Source: Clavelina lepadiformis
Lineage: Eukaryota; Chordata; Ascidiacea; Aplousobranchia; Clavelinidae
DNA: 64,000 bases
Reading direction: 5' to 3'
Assembly: GCF_947623445.1 (NCBI RefSeq)
Contig: NC_135240.1
Span: 1,302,001 to 1,366,000, forward strand
This document shows positions 25,274 to 36,034 of the stretch, in pieces (position 1 is the first letter of the stretch; each line of letters opens with the position of its first letter). Below the pieces are notes generated by a model, which searched no databases, was not told where the DNA came from, and saw only the letters and a program-made list of their open reading frames with translations. The translations under genes were made by a program, and so were the position numbers.

Positions 25274-27960
25274 GTAATGAAAATTCCTTAGTTAATTCGC
25301 CCCGTTTTATCTTAATTACTTCGTGTGTTTCGTTTCTGTTTCGGGCAGTTCTTTTCTTACTCGTAGACACGACTACTTCACTGTTGGTATTGTGTGAAAC
25401 GAACATCTTCCGAGCTGTGAGGTTTTGTTGCTTTTCTCTTATTATTGCTTTACTATTATTCCATTATTTCAGATGAATGATTTACGTTAAATAAAGCTAA
25501 GAATAACGGCATCATTTAGTACAATTTATTTAACGTAATTTGTAGGCTGACAATAACATGTCTAAAACAAGTGCGCTGAAACCTGCCAAGCTGGAAGTTG
25601 ACACCAACTGCGAAACCGCAAATCATGGAAACATTGGAAAAGAACGTTTGATAACTTCCTAGCTGAACTTCGCTTTTTTCGCTTCGATTGTTCGCTTTTT
25701 AGTGTTGATTTGATTTTTTGCGACCATGTTTAAATTTAGCCTACAAATATTTGCATATTTTCTTTATTCGTGTTTTAAACAATAAGCTCTAGTTACTAAC
25801 GTTTTCGCCCGTATGTTTTCCCCAGTGTAGGATCATAGCATACTTATGTGACAATCGACCAATTTTGTACATAACGAGCGATTTTCACGCCCTGAGATAA
25901 ATACGCTTAGCTCCGAGTTTGCGGAAGAGTTATTTGCCCTCTAGAAGTAGTAAATTCATTCGTTCAATACGCAATAAGCCCTGTACACAAGCAGCCTACA
26001 GAACTTATCCGCAGAAATAGGCTAACACCTGTGACCTGTTTATGGTATTTTATTTGCCAGTATACATGCATACACAGAAGTTACAGTTTCATACTATACA
26101 GCCACCAAATAGGGGCATGTTTTCTACTCAGTCAAATCCTTTATCACCGGCAGGAAGTTCAGCGTAAGATGTGTTTTATCCAACCTGGGGTATGACATAA
26201 GCTATAATTTTTTTGTGGACCGCAAGGAAGCCTATACTAGAGACATTCTTTAAAAATGCTTGAAATTACAAATTCGAGTTTTATTATGTCCAGGGTTTCT
26301 GGGTCCGTTAATGAAACTGCATGACGCAGTACGAGAAATACAGATAAACGGGCGTCAATTCGTTTGTGACAAGCAACAAATGTCACTGCCAAAAGAATAA
26401 GAAAAATTATTTTGTTTTCAAACAAGTTGCTTTGTTGAGAGTTAATCTTTATCGAAACCGAACTAACCCTATTACAAAATGTGATGATGTGTACTCTGCT
26501 GCAGCCGGTTGGCTTACGAGGATCACTTGGGTGGGCTGGGGTTGTTTTATCAGCGCACAAATCTTTTGTTTTTTATTAAGAATAAGAGAACTAAATTTAA
26601 AATTAGAAATGAAAGTGCAGTGAAATAAAAAATGAGCTGCGTATCCCAAGCTTGTGCTTCATTTTAACAACGTCAAATGCGTCAACATTTTAAAAGGCTG
26701 ATCGGAATCCTGACGTCATACTGCACCTAGCATGACTAATTCACCTATGGCGTCCACATAATAATTTCCTTACGCTATGTATGTTTCTTTCCTTGGGCAA
26801 ACGTCAATCATGATTAGGCTATAGACAGGTTGGTAGCTTAGCCTTTAACTCATTTGCAAAGATCCGACTCTATTACCTTTTGTGAAAGTGTAAGGTTTTG
26901 TATAAATCCCAAGTAGCATTCTACAATTTAAACGTTGCTGTATTTTGATCATAGAGGCATTTTACCTTGATCAAATCTTGGTCTCAAATCATGTGGGAGT
27001 GAGTGTCAAATTAAACAAATCGAATGGTTTTGGCATGCCAACAAAGAAACCAAAGTTAACGTCATATTTAAGCATTTATTTAAAACTATGCATTTTTTCC
27101 TTTTTGTAAAACCTTTGCTTAAGATTTTTATGAGCTTTTAGGCTAAAGTAATTTATGTTTAAAATGGTTGTTATAATGTTATAGCAATTGAGGGTTTATA
27201 AAAAAAAGTCTTTTATTGATCAAATCACGAATTGGTAGCAATAGCAAAAGTTCAATTTCTTTATCGCGTTATATCCGTTTTCCCGTTTTACTGTGTATGG
27301 ACCAGGGGTGTTCAAACCAGGGCTTTGTAGCCGGAGCTGGAGCCCGGAGCTCTTCGTGAAATTCAAATGGAGCCGGAGCAGGAGCTGGAGCCAGTTGTTT
27401 GAAACATAGCTCCGGCTCCGATGTATTTCATAAGATGCTATGCTACTAGTCTACTACTATTGGCTGAATTCACATAATTTAAGAGCAACCATGCCCACAC
27501 CAAGCAACTGTTAATTTTGGTTATGGTAGTGTGGCGACCGTGAACACTGTATATAATTGGCACTTAAAAGCGGGTTATGTGTGTTCTCCAGCTGGGATAG
27601 AATTAAATGTTTAAACAGATGTATTACATGGTTAAGCAGTTATTCAAACAAAGGAGTCTAAAATGTTTCAATGCATCATAACATCACACCATCACTTTCC
27701 CATAGTAGGATGATGGGATTCCTCGGAATGACAAAAGTCCTTAGAGTTTTTCTTTGAATGGCGAAAAATAAATTCTCTCTCTTTAATGCTTTAACTAGGC
27801 CTACACATATCTATGTATGCTTAGGCTAGCCTATATTGTGATAGTTCTAACAAATCGCTGGATTACCTTATCTGATAGGCCAACTTATGAATATTGTCTG
27901 GTATTATAGACTATATGCCAATATACTTACTAGGTTTACAACACTTCGTATATTTTGTGA
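25274..27960. other. Intergenic, no supported gene
   Basis: Open frames of up to 107 codons (26237-26650, both strands) overlap each other and lack motifs. At 27300-27425 there are repeated GGAGCCGGAGC/GGAGCTGGAGC words after CAGGGGTGTTCAAACC, which look like the decayed end of a hAT-like repeat. Confidence 0.4.
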
Positions 27961-27990
27961 AAATCACTTGGATCAACAGCATTTGAAAAT

Positions 27991-29208
27991 ATGAGAGTGC
28001 AAGTTCATCTTGAAAAACTTTTTGTGCCTGCTGTTGAAGTTGAAGTGAGTTCATCATGTACGATGGCCAAGTTTGCTGGACTTCTCTTTAACAACAATGT
28101 TTTGCCGTCATCGATTTATTTGACACGAAATGGTCTTTGTGCCAAAGATGATGATACTGTATATTGGTCAAAGGAGATTACATTTCTGCCCATGTAAGAC
28201 TTCGTGGAGGCAAGGGATGGAATGGATTAAAAAGAAAGCGGACAACGATAGAAAGAAAGAACAAGAAAAGTATGAAACATTTTCTCATGAATTTTTTGTG
28301 TCTTTAAAACATTTGCCAGTTCTTGAAACACTTTTTCCATCACTTGCAGAATTGAAAAGTTAGAAAAGCAACTCCAACGTCCGAACTCCGAAACACTACT
28401 TCTATGATCCCGATTACGAGCGCAAGGTGGAAGAAGCAACCGATAATGTGGAAGATGCTTTAAAGAAAGGAATCACTGCACAGAAGCGAAAAGCAGAGAT
28501 CCTCCCATCAAGGTAATTGACTGATGAATATGATCGTTGTCATGGATACAATACCTCTTGAATCTTTTTCATCTCTATCAAACTTCTAAATTTCCAGCTC
28601 CAAAATGAAATCTTCTGTGGATGTAAAAAGGAGCAAGTTATGGTTTAGTATAGACGACTCCACTGATTCTGATGGTGAAGACATCAATCCAAGATTATCC
28701 ATGAAGCAAGGTAATGGGTTTCCAGAATCAAGTTCATCTTTACAAGATGAATCCTTTTCCACTAGCATAAACACCGATTCTTCCAAAACGGAAGATAATG
28801 TAGTGATTTCTGCTCCTCCACAAAAAGAACAGAGCATTTTGAAAGAGACTTCCGCCAAACTTCCTGCCCATAAAGAGGATATCAGCCAGGATGGTGATGA
28901 AGCAAAGAGAAGTCATGAAGAAAAGTCCAGTGATGATGCATCAGTAGCTGGTGATGACCCAACTAGAACTTCTACCCCTGATAAAGAAGATGAAAAAAAG
29001 TAGGACATTCTGATATTGATCTCTCATCCTTCAACAATGTGGAGGAATTAAAAACTTTGGATCCGGAAGCGTTGAAATCTGCTTTGATTGCTCGAGGTAT
29101 GAAGTGTGGGGGAGATTTGACACAAAGAGTTGAGAGATTATTTTCTGTGAAAGGATTAAATAAAGATGAAATCCCAACATCGCTTCTTGCAAAGAAAAAA
29201 TTGTTATG
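27991..29208 (+). pseudogene. SDE2: SDE2 homologue with frame breaks
   Basis: SDE2 is a nuclear protein of splicing, replication and telomere maintenance, made with an N-terminal ubiquitin-like fold that is cleaved after GG. Here the UBL-like start (MRVQVHLEKLFVP) leads to RLRGGKG near 28180, the cleavage motif. The sequence then jumps to GMEWIKKKADNDRKKEQEK, which in the family lies ~35 residues later. Exon 28350-28512 carries PKHYFYDPDYERKVEEA and DALKKGI; exon 28598-29208 carries an acidic/Ser-rich region and the C-terminal domain (LKSALIARGMKCGGDL, RLFSVKGL, AKKKLL). Breaks: one base short before RLRGGKG (about 28160), a missing block at GGKG, one extra base near 28372, and A7 instead of A8 near 29000. 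Introns are retained, so it is not a processed copy. It is a decaying gene or a poorly polished one. Confidence 0.85.
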
Positions 29209-29843
29209 ATTTTAAAGCTTTTTGACGACGACTAATATTTTCATTGCTGCCTAAAATTGTAACATATTACGATGGTCTTACTGCGCAATATAACGATTAT
29301 TTTTAAAACAGAATGTTTGCTATTGAAGAGTTTTAATAACAGTACATTGTGTCACACAACAATCAACGGGAAGGTAACTGGGTACTCAGCAACAACAGAA
29401 ATTTAAACAATTAATGGCAAGCGCTGTCATCAGAGATTCTTTACTTTGATATTATACAGTATATAGATTGTTTGAATGCCGGAACAAAACGCAAACAGGC
29501 TTGTCAAGGAAATATCACTACAAGTAAACGAAACACCCAAATATACACAAAATCATTATAAGCTTGAAGGTACCGAATGGACAACAGTGTCATAAAATGC
29601 GAATGTACTAGATTTTCAAGAGCACCTTAATAGGCTGGGAATCTGTGGTAACCTTTTCACAGCTTTGTAATTGATATAAGTTACCTATGAGTTAGTACCA
29701 GAATAAATGCAAGTCAACCACAAAGTAATGTGAATATGATTCTTATCACAGTGTGCACAGTAAATGCAACCATTTCAAACAGTGAACGAAAGGAAACAGA
29801 AAATATGATATGGAGCATAGAATGCAGATTTTCAAAAAAGATC

Positions 29844-32340
29844 TCATTTCTTTGCATGCTGCCAGAGAGAGTTCTTGATAGTAATGCCATCAATGCTGAC
29901 CGACAATGTTTTTGAAGGGACATTGGAAAATGACCTTCTTCCAGAGTTGTATTTGAAGAGAGATTCAATCATTGGAGGTGTAATGGTATGTGGGCTTAAA
30001 CAAATTAAACTTAATACTTACAACGCATTTTTAAATGTGTTTGAGGGACAGAAACAATCGCTTAAATTTCTCCAACAGTCCTTCAAAATTTTTACTTTTG
30101 CAAGTTGCAACTACAACAGCAAAATTAGCAGTTAGCATTTAAAAGTTGTGTTATTTTAAAATTTTTTAGTGATCGCCAAAGTGAAATCTTAGCACTGCAT
30201 GCAGTAATAACTGGCCACTATCAAATAGGCATTTGTCAGTGCAAGTTAACGATAACATTAATGTGCAACCAGGTATGAGCTTAATAAATACCAGTCCCAC
30301 AAATCTTTTGCAATTTTTCTTCATCGGGGTGGTAGCTGTACAAGCCACGATACTGACATTTAAGTCCCTGAACAGCACCATCAAGTGGCGTGCTTCACTT
30401 TGCTCTGGCAGTGCCTGCAATGTGCGAGAATCTTGTTTACAAAGGTCGGTTTCGAAATCGTTTTCATAGATTTTTTGCCTATTTCAACTCTTTCACAACT
30501 AATCTGTTTTTTTGCTCGCCAGAGTAATAACGATTTATTTTGGTCTAACAGAACCTTGGTAATTAATCAGCCGCGAACATCACACACCTCGATTAATAAT
30601 AAAAAGCGCTCTACATTGCAGTCTCTTCATATTATCCATACCTGCAGCGTTTTATTGCGAACGGGTTCATTCACTTTACAAGACAAACAGCAATGATTGA
30701 GAGACTTCATTATCAGAGTCCTGTTCGATTTAACACTAAGTTGCTTGTACAACTTTGGCCCTGTTAGAAGATAAGCATTTGAAAACGTTTTTGTCATCAA
30801 ACAGTTAGGATAGCTGTTAGATGTAAAACTTAAAACACGATAATTTTTGTTTGTTTAACATAATATCTTTGCATGTAGTATTTACCAGTGTATTCAGATC
30901 CTGGAACTGATCCCAACGAATCTGAATCATCTTCACGAGAACTCGACTAAAGAATAAGAACATTTTATTAAAATTCAGCTGAATTTTAACCTTTGTATCA
31001 AAAATACATGTCGTGAAAACCACATTGCTTATAAAACGCATCAAGTCCAATCCCTACCCTATGGGCAAAGATTTTTGGGGGGAAGGGAACAGTCAACCCA
31101 CGGCTTGTAGATGGCACATCTGAACAAGATGAATATATTTGTTATATGACGATATTTGCTGCCAGTTTATTCAATCATCTTACCGTGTTCCAAATTTCTT
31201 GAAGATTCATCACGGTCTGGGTGCTGTGGAGGGAGTTTTACCTTGGGGGTCTGAATAACACGTGATTCGACTTATTAGTTTTACAAGAAATAACAATTTG
31301 ATTGAAACCAGTCGAGGAAACATCTTTTTAAGATACAATTTATAATGTTCCAGCGACAAATTATTTTTTTTCTTTTATTTATTTCGAGCAGATTTTTACA
31401 CTATAACGGCTAGTTTGAGTTTAGTTTAAGTTGGTGATTTACAATGGGTACATTACAGAGAAACTTTGAACCCAACAATTATTTGCCTTCTTTGCACTTC
31501 CACTGGAGCCGATGACGCCAACTTGATGGAGAGAGGCCTCCTCCTCTTGCTTTTTTCTATTCTGATACTTCTTCAATCTTTTTTCTCTTTTTTCTTTTTC
31601 CTCCACCTTTTTCTGCAAAGCTCTCTCCTGTTGAAGTCTGCCGGGATATTTACAAATTACCAATTGGAAAATTAAAACTAACAACATGTAGACTGAACAA
31701 ATTTAAATGAAATAGTAATGTATTGACATGTTTAAGGGGTCTATAACCCTCTTTGTGCATCGCCCTGAATTTGAAAAGGAATCTTTCATCAAAGACGAAC
31801 CTGGCTTCGACTTTTCTCGCTTCTGATACCTTTTCTCGCTCCACCTGCTTCTTCCTCTGCTCTTCTTCTTTCTTTAATCGTGAGAGGAGGAATTGTTCCT
31901 TCTTCTTTGCAAGTTTGCTCGCCGGACTATTCTCATCGACGATCGTGAAACCCATCGCTGTATAAAAAGTGGACCCTCGGTAAGAACACAATAATCCACG
32001 TCATTCCACTACTGAGAATTGGGTGAAGTATCATGATCGCAAAGTTGTATTGACCAACATATACTCGAGTGGTTCGCAGCAAAGCACAAACCTCTTCTCT
32101 CCGAATCATCCAGGTTGGAGAAGGAGTCGTCTCTAGCTTCAGCTGTTTACATCAAGAAGACAAAATTAAAAATTCCTCCAAACACTGAAAGTCCAACTGA
32201 ACGAGGCAGCTACTTACAAGAGGTTGCACGAGGCGATTTCGAGGGTGTTGATTGACATGAGGAGCTTTTTATCCGGTCGGAAAACGTGTTGTAGTTGATT
32301 GAAATGTCGTGGGATACTTGCGATAAAACTATCTTAACTG
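29844..32340 (-). CDS. CAMSAP: CAMSAP/patronin, 3' part with CKK domain
   Basis: Minus-strand exons in order: ~32340-32204 (STPSKSPRAT), 32142-32092, 31957-31801 (MGFTIVDEN, then KKEQFLLSRLKKEEEQRKK), 31637-31472 (coiled coil RLQQERALQKKVEEKEKREK), 31250-31184, 31119-31058, 30946-30886 (SLGSVPGSEYTG), 30760-30642 (PKLYKQLSVKSNR), 30414-30292 and 29994-29844 (ESLFKYNSGRRSF, KNSLWQHAKK). The last four make the CKK domain, which binds the microtubule minus end; CAMSAPs protect minus ends. Phases agree except in the 30414-30292 exon. There, LMVLFRDL and CQYRGLYSYHPDEEKLQK lie in different frames, one A short near 30360, and the exon also seems one base short at its donor. The N-terminal CH domain is not in the neighbouring sequence, so the gene is either split over distance or 5'-truncated. 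Confidence 0.85.
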
Positions 32341-32502
32341 CATTTCAATGGTTCTATGTGAAAAGAAAAATGCGACGGCAGTAATGCTGCTGTTACAAAA
32401 TTATGAGGAAGTAAATTGCAAGTAACATTATAGTAAATTAAGATAAGTTAACTTCCGCCAAAAATCTACAAAAAGGGGAGTATGAATGTGTTAATTGTCC
32501 TG

Positions 32503-33100
32503 TCAGTTAGCACATGACAACCAACCATGTTTGGCTCCATCTGGTGGCAAGATATTGCAAATCATCTTGATGCTTGCATCAGTAAGAAGACAATCTCCGA
32601 GATCAAGGTCAACGATTGATGGATGCATCGACAATGATTTCATCAAAGCTTTCACGCCCTTCTCACCAAGTGGGCATCCGTGCATGCTGCGTCATAGAAT
32701 GTATAAATGTTTCATAAAATCAACTGAACTAAAACACAAAAAATTTTAAAATTCCTTAAAAATTGTAAGTTTACATGCCAAGTTATTTTAAAAAATGCGA
32801 TCTACATCAAAACAGCATTAATTTCATAGCAAACAGTCTGAAAAAAGGCTTTCTAACGGATTTTGTATCAAGTAATTTTGACTACATATACAGTATAGTA
32901 TTGCGTTGTTACAATTTGCGTCGTTTGAGCTAAGTAACCTTTCTTACTAAAGTGATCGAATAGATCTGTTAGTCATCAAGGCAACAGACAACAAGCTTGC
33001 AAACTCCACGTCTGCAACGGCACCGAGATCAAGGTTCAACTGTCGAAGAGATTTCGTTTTACCAACTGCTTTCGTGAATCATGAGCCGTCGAAAGTTGTC
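32503..33100 (-). CDS. Leucine-rich-repeat protein exons, partial
   Basis: Two minus-strand exons, about 33100-32948 and 32686-32503, join in phase. They read KTKSLRQLNLDLGAVADVEF, LLSVALMTNRSIRSL, then HGCPLGEKGVKALMKSLSMH and PSIVDLDLGDCLLTDASIKM. This is the ribonuclease-inhibitor type of LRR (repeat of ~28-30 residues, LxxLxLxxC/N). The DLGDC segment followed by LPP-GAK reminds me of the C-terminal repeats of TONSL, but that is only a suggestion. A TGA sits just upstream of the first repeat (near 33083) and the frame ends at 32503 or is spliced at GTTGGT just before. The exons are on the same strand as CAMSAP and directly upstream of it. Complete gene borders were not found. Confidence 0.5.
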
Positions 33101-33626
33101 ATAATTGATCTATAGAAAAATTTGTGTATGTTTGACATCGCACTTCATGCCAATGACATTATCATGCAAGTTATACCTCACAACCCCGGAGAGAGCAGAA
33201 CCAACGTATGATCCTTCGGTGACTTGCACATTTCCTTCACTTCAGACGTTGACAATTTTTCTCCGGTTATTTGAATTGTTCCTGACACGATTTTATTTTT
33301 CTTAGTCTGGTTGATGGGACACAAGTGCAATTAAATCAGAATTTAATTATTATCTTAGTTGACAAGAAATAAGCTGCAAAAATAACTTAAAAATAAATTC
33401 ATGAGAAAATTAGATGGTGTAGGAAAGTTTATAATTAACATGACTTTAAAACAGGTCAAAAAGTAATATGCCGCAATGCTAAATAGCAGTCAAACTTGAT
33501 CTTATGAAAGCTTTAATTAAAAGATGTCAACTGTTACTAAATTTCACAAAGTTAGCAAGGAAAAGGAACAGTTAAAAAAATATGCGGTACATTTCTTTCA
33601 ATCTCTGACTGAGGGACAATACTTTT

Positions 33627-34366
33627 TATCGTGGGAGCAGTTTATAACCAGTATCAAACCGTGACATCTCCCAATCCTGTAAAGGTTCTTCTTTAGTAGG
33701 CATAAGACCTAGGTGTCAAACTCCCGGCCCGCTTTACAATAAAACTTGGCCCGCAATGCTATTTTATACATTGAACTATTTCCGGCCAGCGAGATCATTG
33801 TGCAGTATAACTTACTTTTTTCAAGCAAGAAACAAGATTATAACAAATCGCACAATACAGCAGCACAACAGTTGCCTCATCATACGATAGAATAAATCGA
33901 TTTATTCCCAGCCAAAACCGTCAAAAAAAAAAATTTTGGTGCGGTTTCGCTGACTGTTCCAATTCATATACTCGTGTCACGAAACGTTCAATCAAGTTTT
34001 ATCCTTACGGCCCGCAGCGTTAAATAAGTTTTTAGTTTTGGCCCCTGGTGCGATTGAGTTTGACACCCCTGGCATAAGATGACGACAAATTGAAGCCTTC
34101 TCTGAATAAACTTCTTCAATACAAATACCAACATCAGTTTCTACATTCGATGGTTGCGATGGTTCTTCAACTGGCATTCCATTGTTTGTAGTTTCACTTT
34201 TTTTTACTTCTGCAAGAAGCTTTGAATACATATCTTTCATGTTTTCTTGCATTTTGGCAAATCCCAAATTCAGATCTTGTCGCATTGATTTCAATTCTTG
34301 CAAAATCAGGTCGCTAAATTCTTTTAACATAATGGCTACTGGCAAACCACTTGGATGACACTCCAT
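33627..34366 (-). pseudogene. Finger-gene-like N-terminal frame split by a MITE
   Basis: The minus-strand frame from ATG at 34366 reads MECHPSGLPVAIMLKEFSD, a probable coiled coil (LKSMRQDLNLGFAKMQENMK) and an acidic region, and runs into the hAT element at 34071. On the far side of the element the same frame resumes after the target duplication (TKEEPLQDWEMSRF) and ends at TAA near 33627. The start resembles that of the 12-finger gene at 10588 (G-x-PV-x4-K-x2-SD). No fingers follow within reach, so it may be a first exon, a finger-less paralogue, or a relic. With the element present the frame instead reads about 25 element-derived residues before a stop at 33992. Confidence 0.65.
33708..34071. 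mobile_element. hAT MITE, 364 bp, with 8-bp target duplication
   Basis: The left end CCTAGGTGTCAAACTC and the right end, read on the other strand, CAGGGGTGTCAAACTC are inverted repeats. Both sides are flanked by the identical octamer GCATAAGA (33700-33707 and 34072-34079), the target length of hAT elements. The interior carries GGCCCGC words and no ORF. It interrupts the frame of the preceding entry. Confidence 0.92.
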
Positions 34367-34379
34367 AACTAAATAATAA

Positions 34380-35640
34380 CACTTTTAAACTCCTATTGGA
34401 AAAAAACAAAAAGTACGCTGTAATGTCAAGTTTGAAATAAAACATATTTGGACACATTGCGCACCGTGTTTGAACAACACAGCATAAGATGATAAACAAA
34501 GACCATAACAGTTATGCTTAGTGTCGCAGTTTACAGAATTTCAGAGTTGCATCTCATGCAAAGGTTAAGAAAAAAGAAGAACACTGAACAAAGAAATCAA
34601 CATCAGCAAAATTTAACAGTAAATCACTTGGATAACAAACCACGTTAAGAGCTTCCTTTGCAAACAGCATAATAATCAATCGAGCATTTGACAAAAAAAC
34701 ATTGTTAAAAATGTTATAAAGTTATTGTATTACAGTATAACTATTGACCCAGAGTTTAGAGATCGCTGCTTTAGGCTCTAAACGCAGATCATATACGAAT
34801 TAAAGAAAGATCATGAATGGGAAAAATCCAAAAACATTCCATTTAACAAAAAGTAAAAAATGTGAGAAACAGATTCCTAAAAATATCCTTTTACCGTAAT
34901 TCTTGTAAATGAACAAAATGTTAACAATATGTTTTCAATATAATATATTAAAAATATAAAATTAACCAAATAACACTCAGACCAACTTTGGAAGACAATC
35001 AACAATAAAAGTACTGAAAAGAACGCAAATTACTGCAGTTACACGCCGATAATTTTCCTCTATGTCTATCATTTATCATAGTTCTATCAGCACAACATGT
35101 TTTTAAGTAAATGTTGTACAAAGAATGCTGTTATTGCACAACATCATTTTTGCTAATTACATTTAAAAAAAAAGTTTATATTTGAAAAACAAAACTTGTT
35201 TTCTAAATATTTATAGTTAAACAAACGTGTAAAATAACTTAGCTGATGTCTATGTCGTCATGGTTAAGCACCTATACAGCATACAAAACAACAGAGAGCA
35301 ACACAAAACAAGAACTTAACATACGAAAGTGAAAAATGTTAAAAAAAAACAACTTATAACCAAGTTTTTAACAAATTCATCTCTAGCTTTGCTGATTGAA
35401 GCTCAAGTTTTTAAATGACACTCAATTACTTATATGAAAAAGTAAACAAATCTAAAACTAAAAATATTGTTACAAAATGTATGCGACTGAAGCATTAAAT
35501 ATCTATGTCTTTGCATTAAGAAAACAATCTCGAAATGTTGTAGCAAAAATGATTTCAAAACATGAATCATTAAACAACAGAATCTTTAAGAATAAAATGT
35601 AAATGATTTTTAGAAGTAACTTCATGTCCAAATAGCTTTT
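34380..35640. other. AT-rich spacer between finger loci
   Basis: No ORF with motifs. About 35200-35290 is homologous to 37625-37718, next to another finger block, which points to tandem duplication of a finger locus. Confidence 0.6.
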
Positions 35641-35649
35641 TAAAATGTC

Positions 35650-36034
35650 ATCATTTCTCTGGTGATCCTTTGTTGTAAACTTTCCTGTGACCTGATAAAT
35701 CCGACTTCAATCCAAACGACTTCTCACAACAAGAACACTGCTATCGTTGCTCTCGAGTGTCGCAAATAGCTACAATGTGAAAGTAATTTAAGCAAAACCC
35801 GCATTTATAAGCATTCTAGCCAGTGTGTACCGTCATATGACTTCGGAGATGGCCGGCTTGTGAAAATAATTTGAAACAAACTTGGCATTGATAAGGACGT
35901 TCTCCAGTGTGGACTTTCATGTGAGTTCTCAAACTGTTATTTTGTGTAACTGATTTGCAACACATCTGACATTGATAAGGATGTTCTCCAATGTGGACTT
36001 TCATATGATGCTGCACATTTCTGTGTCGCTATCG
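35650..36034 (-). pseudogene. Decayed tail fingers of the 17-finger gene
   Basis: Beyond the stop at 36035 the minus strand still reads finger code: a broken finger with two stops, then HMKVHIGEHPYQC, two good fingers (QMCCKSVTQNNSLRTHMKVH, QVCFKLFSQAGHLRSHMTVH), a stop, and two weak fingers (YKCGFCLNYF, CSCCEKSFGLKSDLSGHRKV). The ancestral protein was longer by about five fingers and has been shortened by stops near 36035 and 35816. Confidence 0.8.

Noticed and set aside
26495-26545. tRNA-like GC-rich patch near GGTTGGCTTACGAGG
   Set aside because: No cloverleaf, no matching acceptor stem and no T-arm consensus at the right spacing.
29714-30135. Plus-strand frames of 61-86 codons
   Set aside because: They lie opposite the CAMSAP CKK exons and carry no motif.
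35816-36016. Separate small finger gene
   Set aside because: It is the continuation of the 17-finger array past new stops, not an independent gene.
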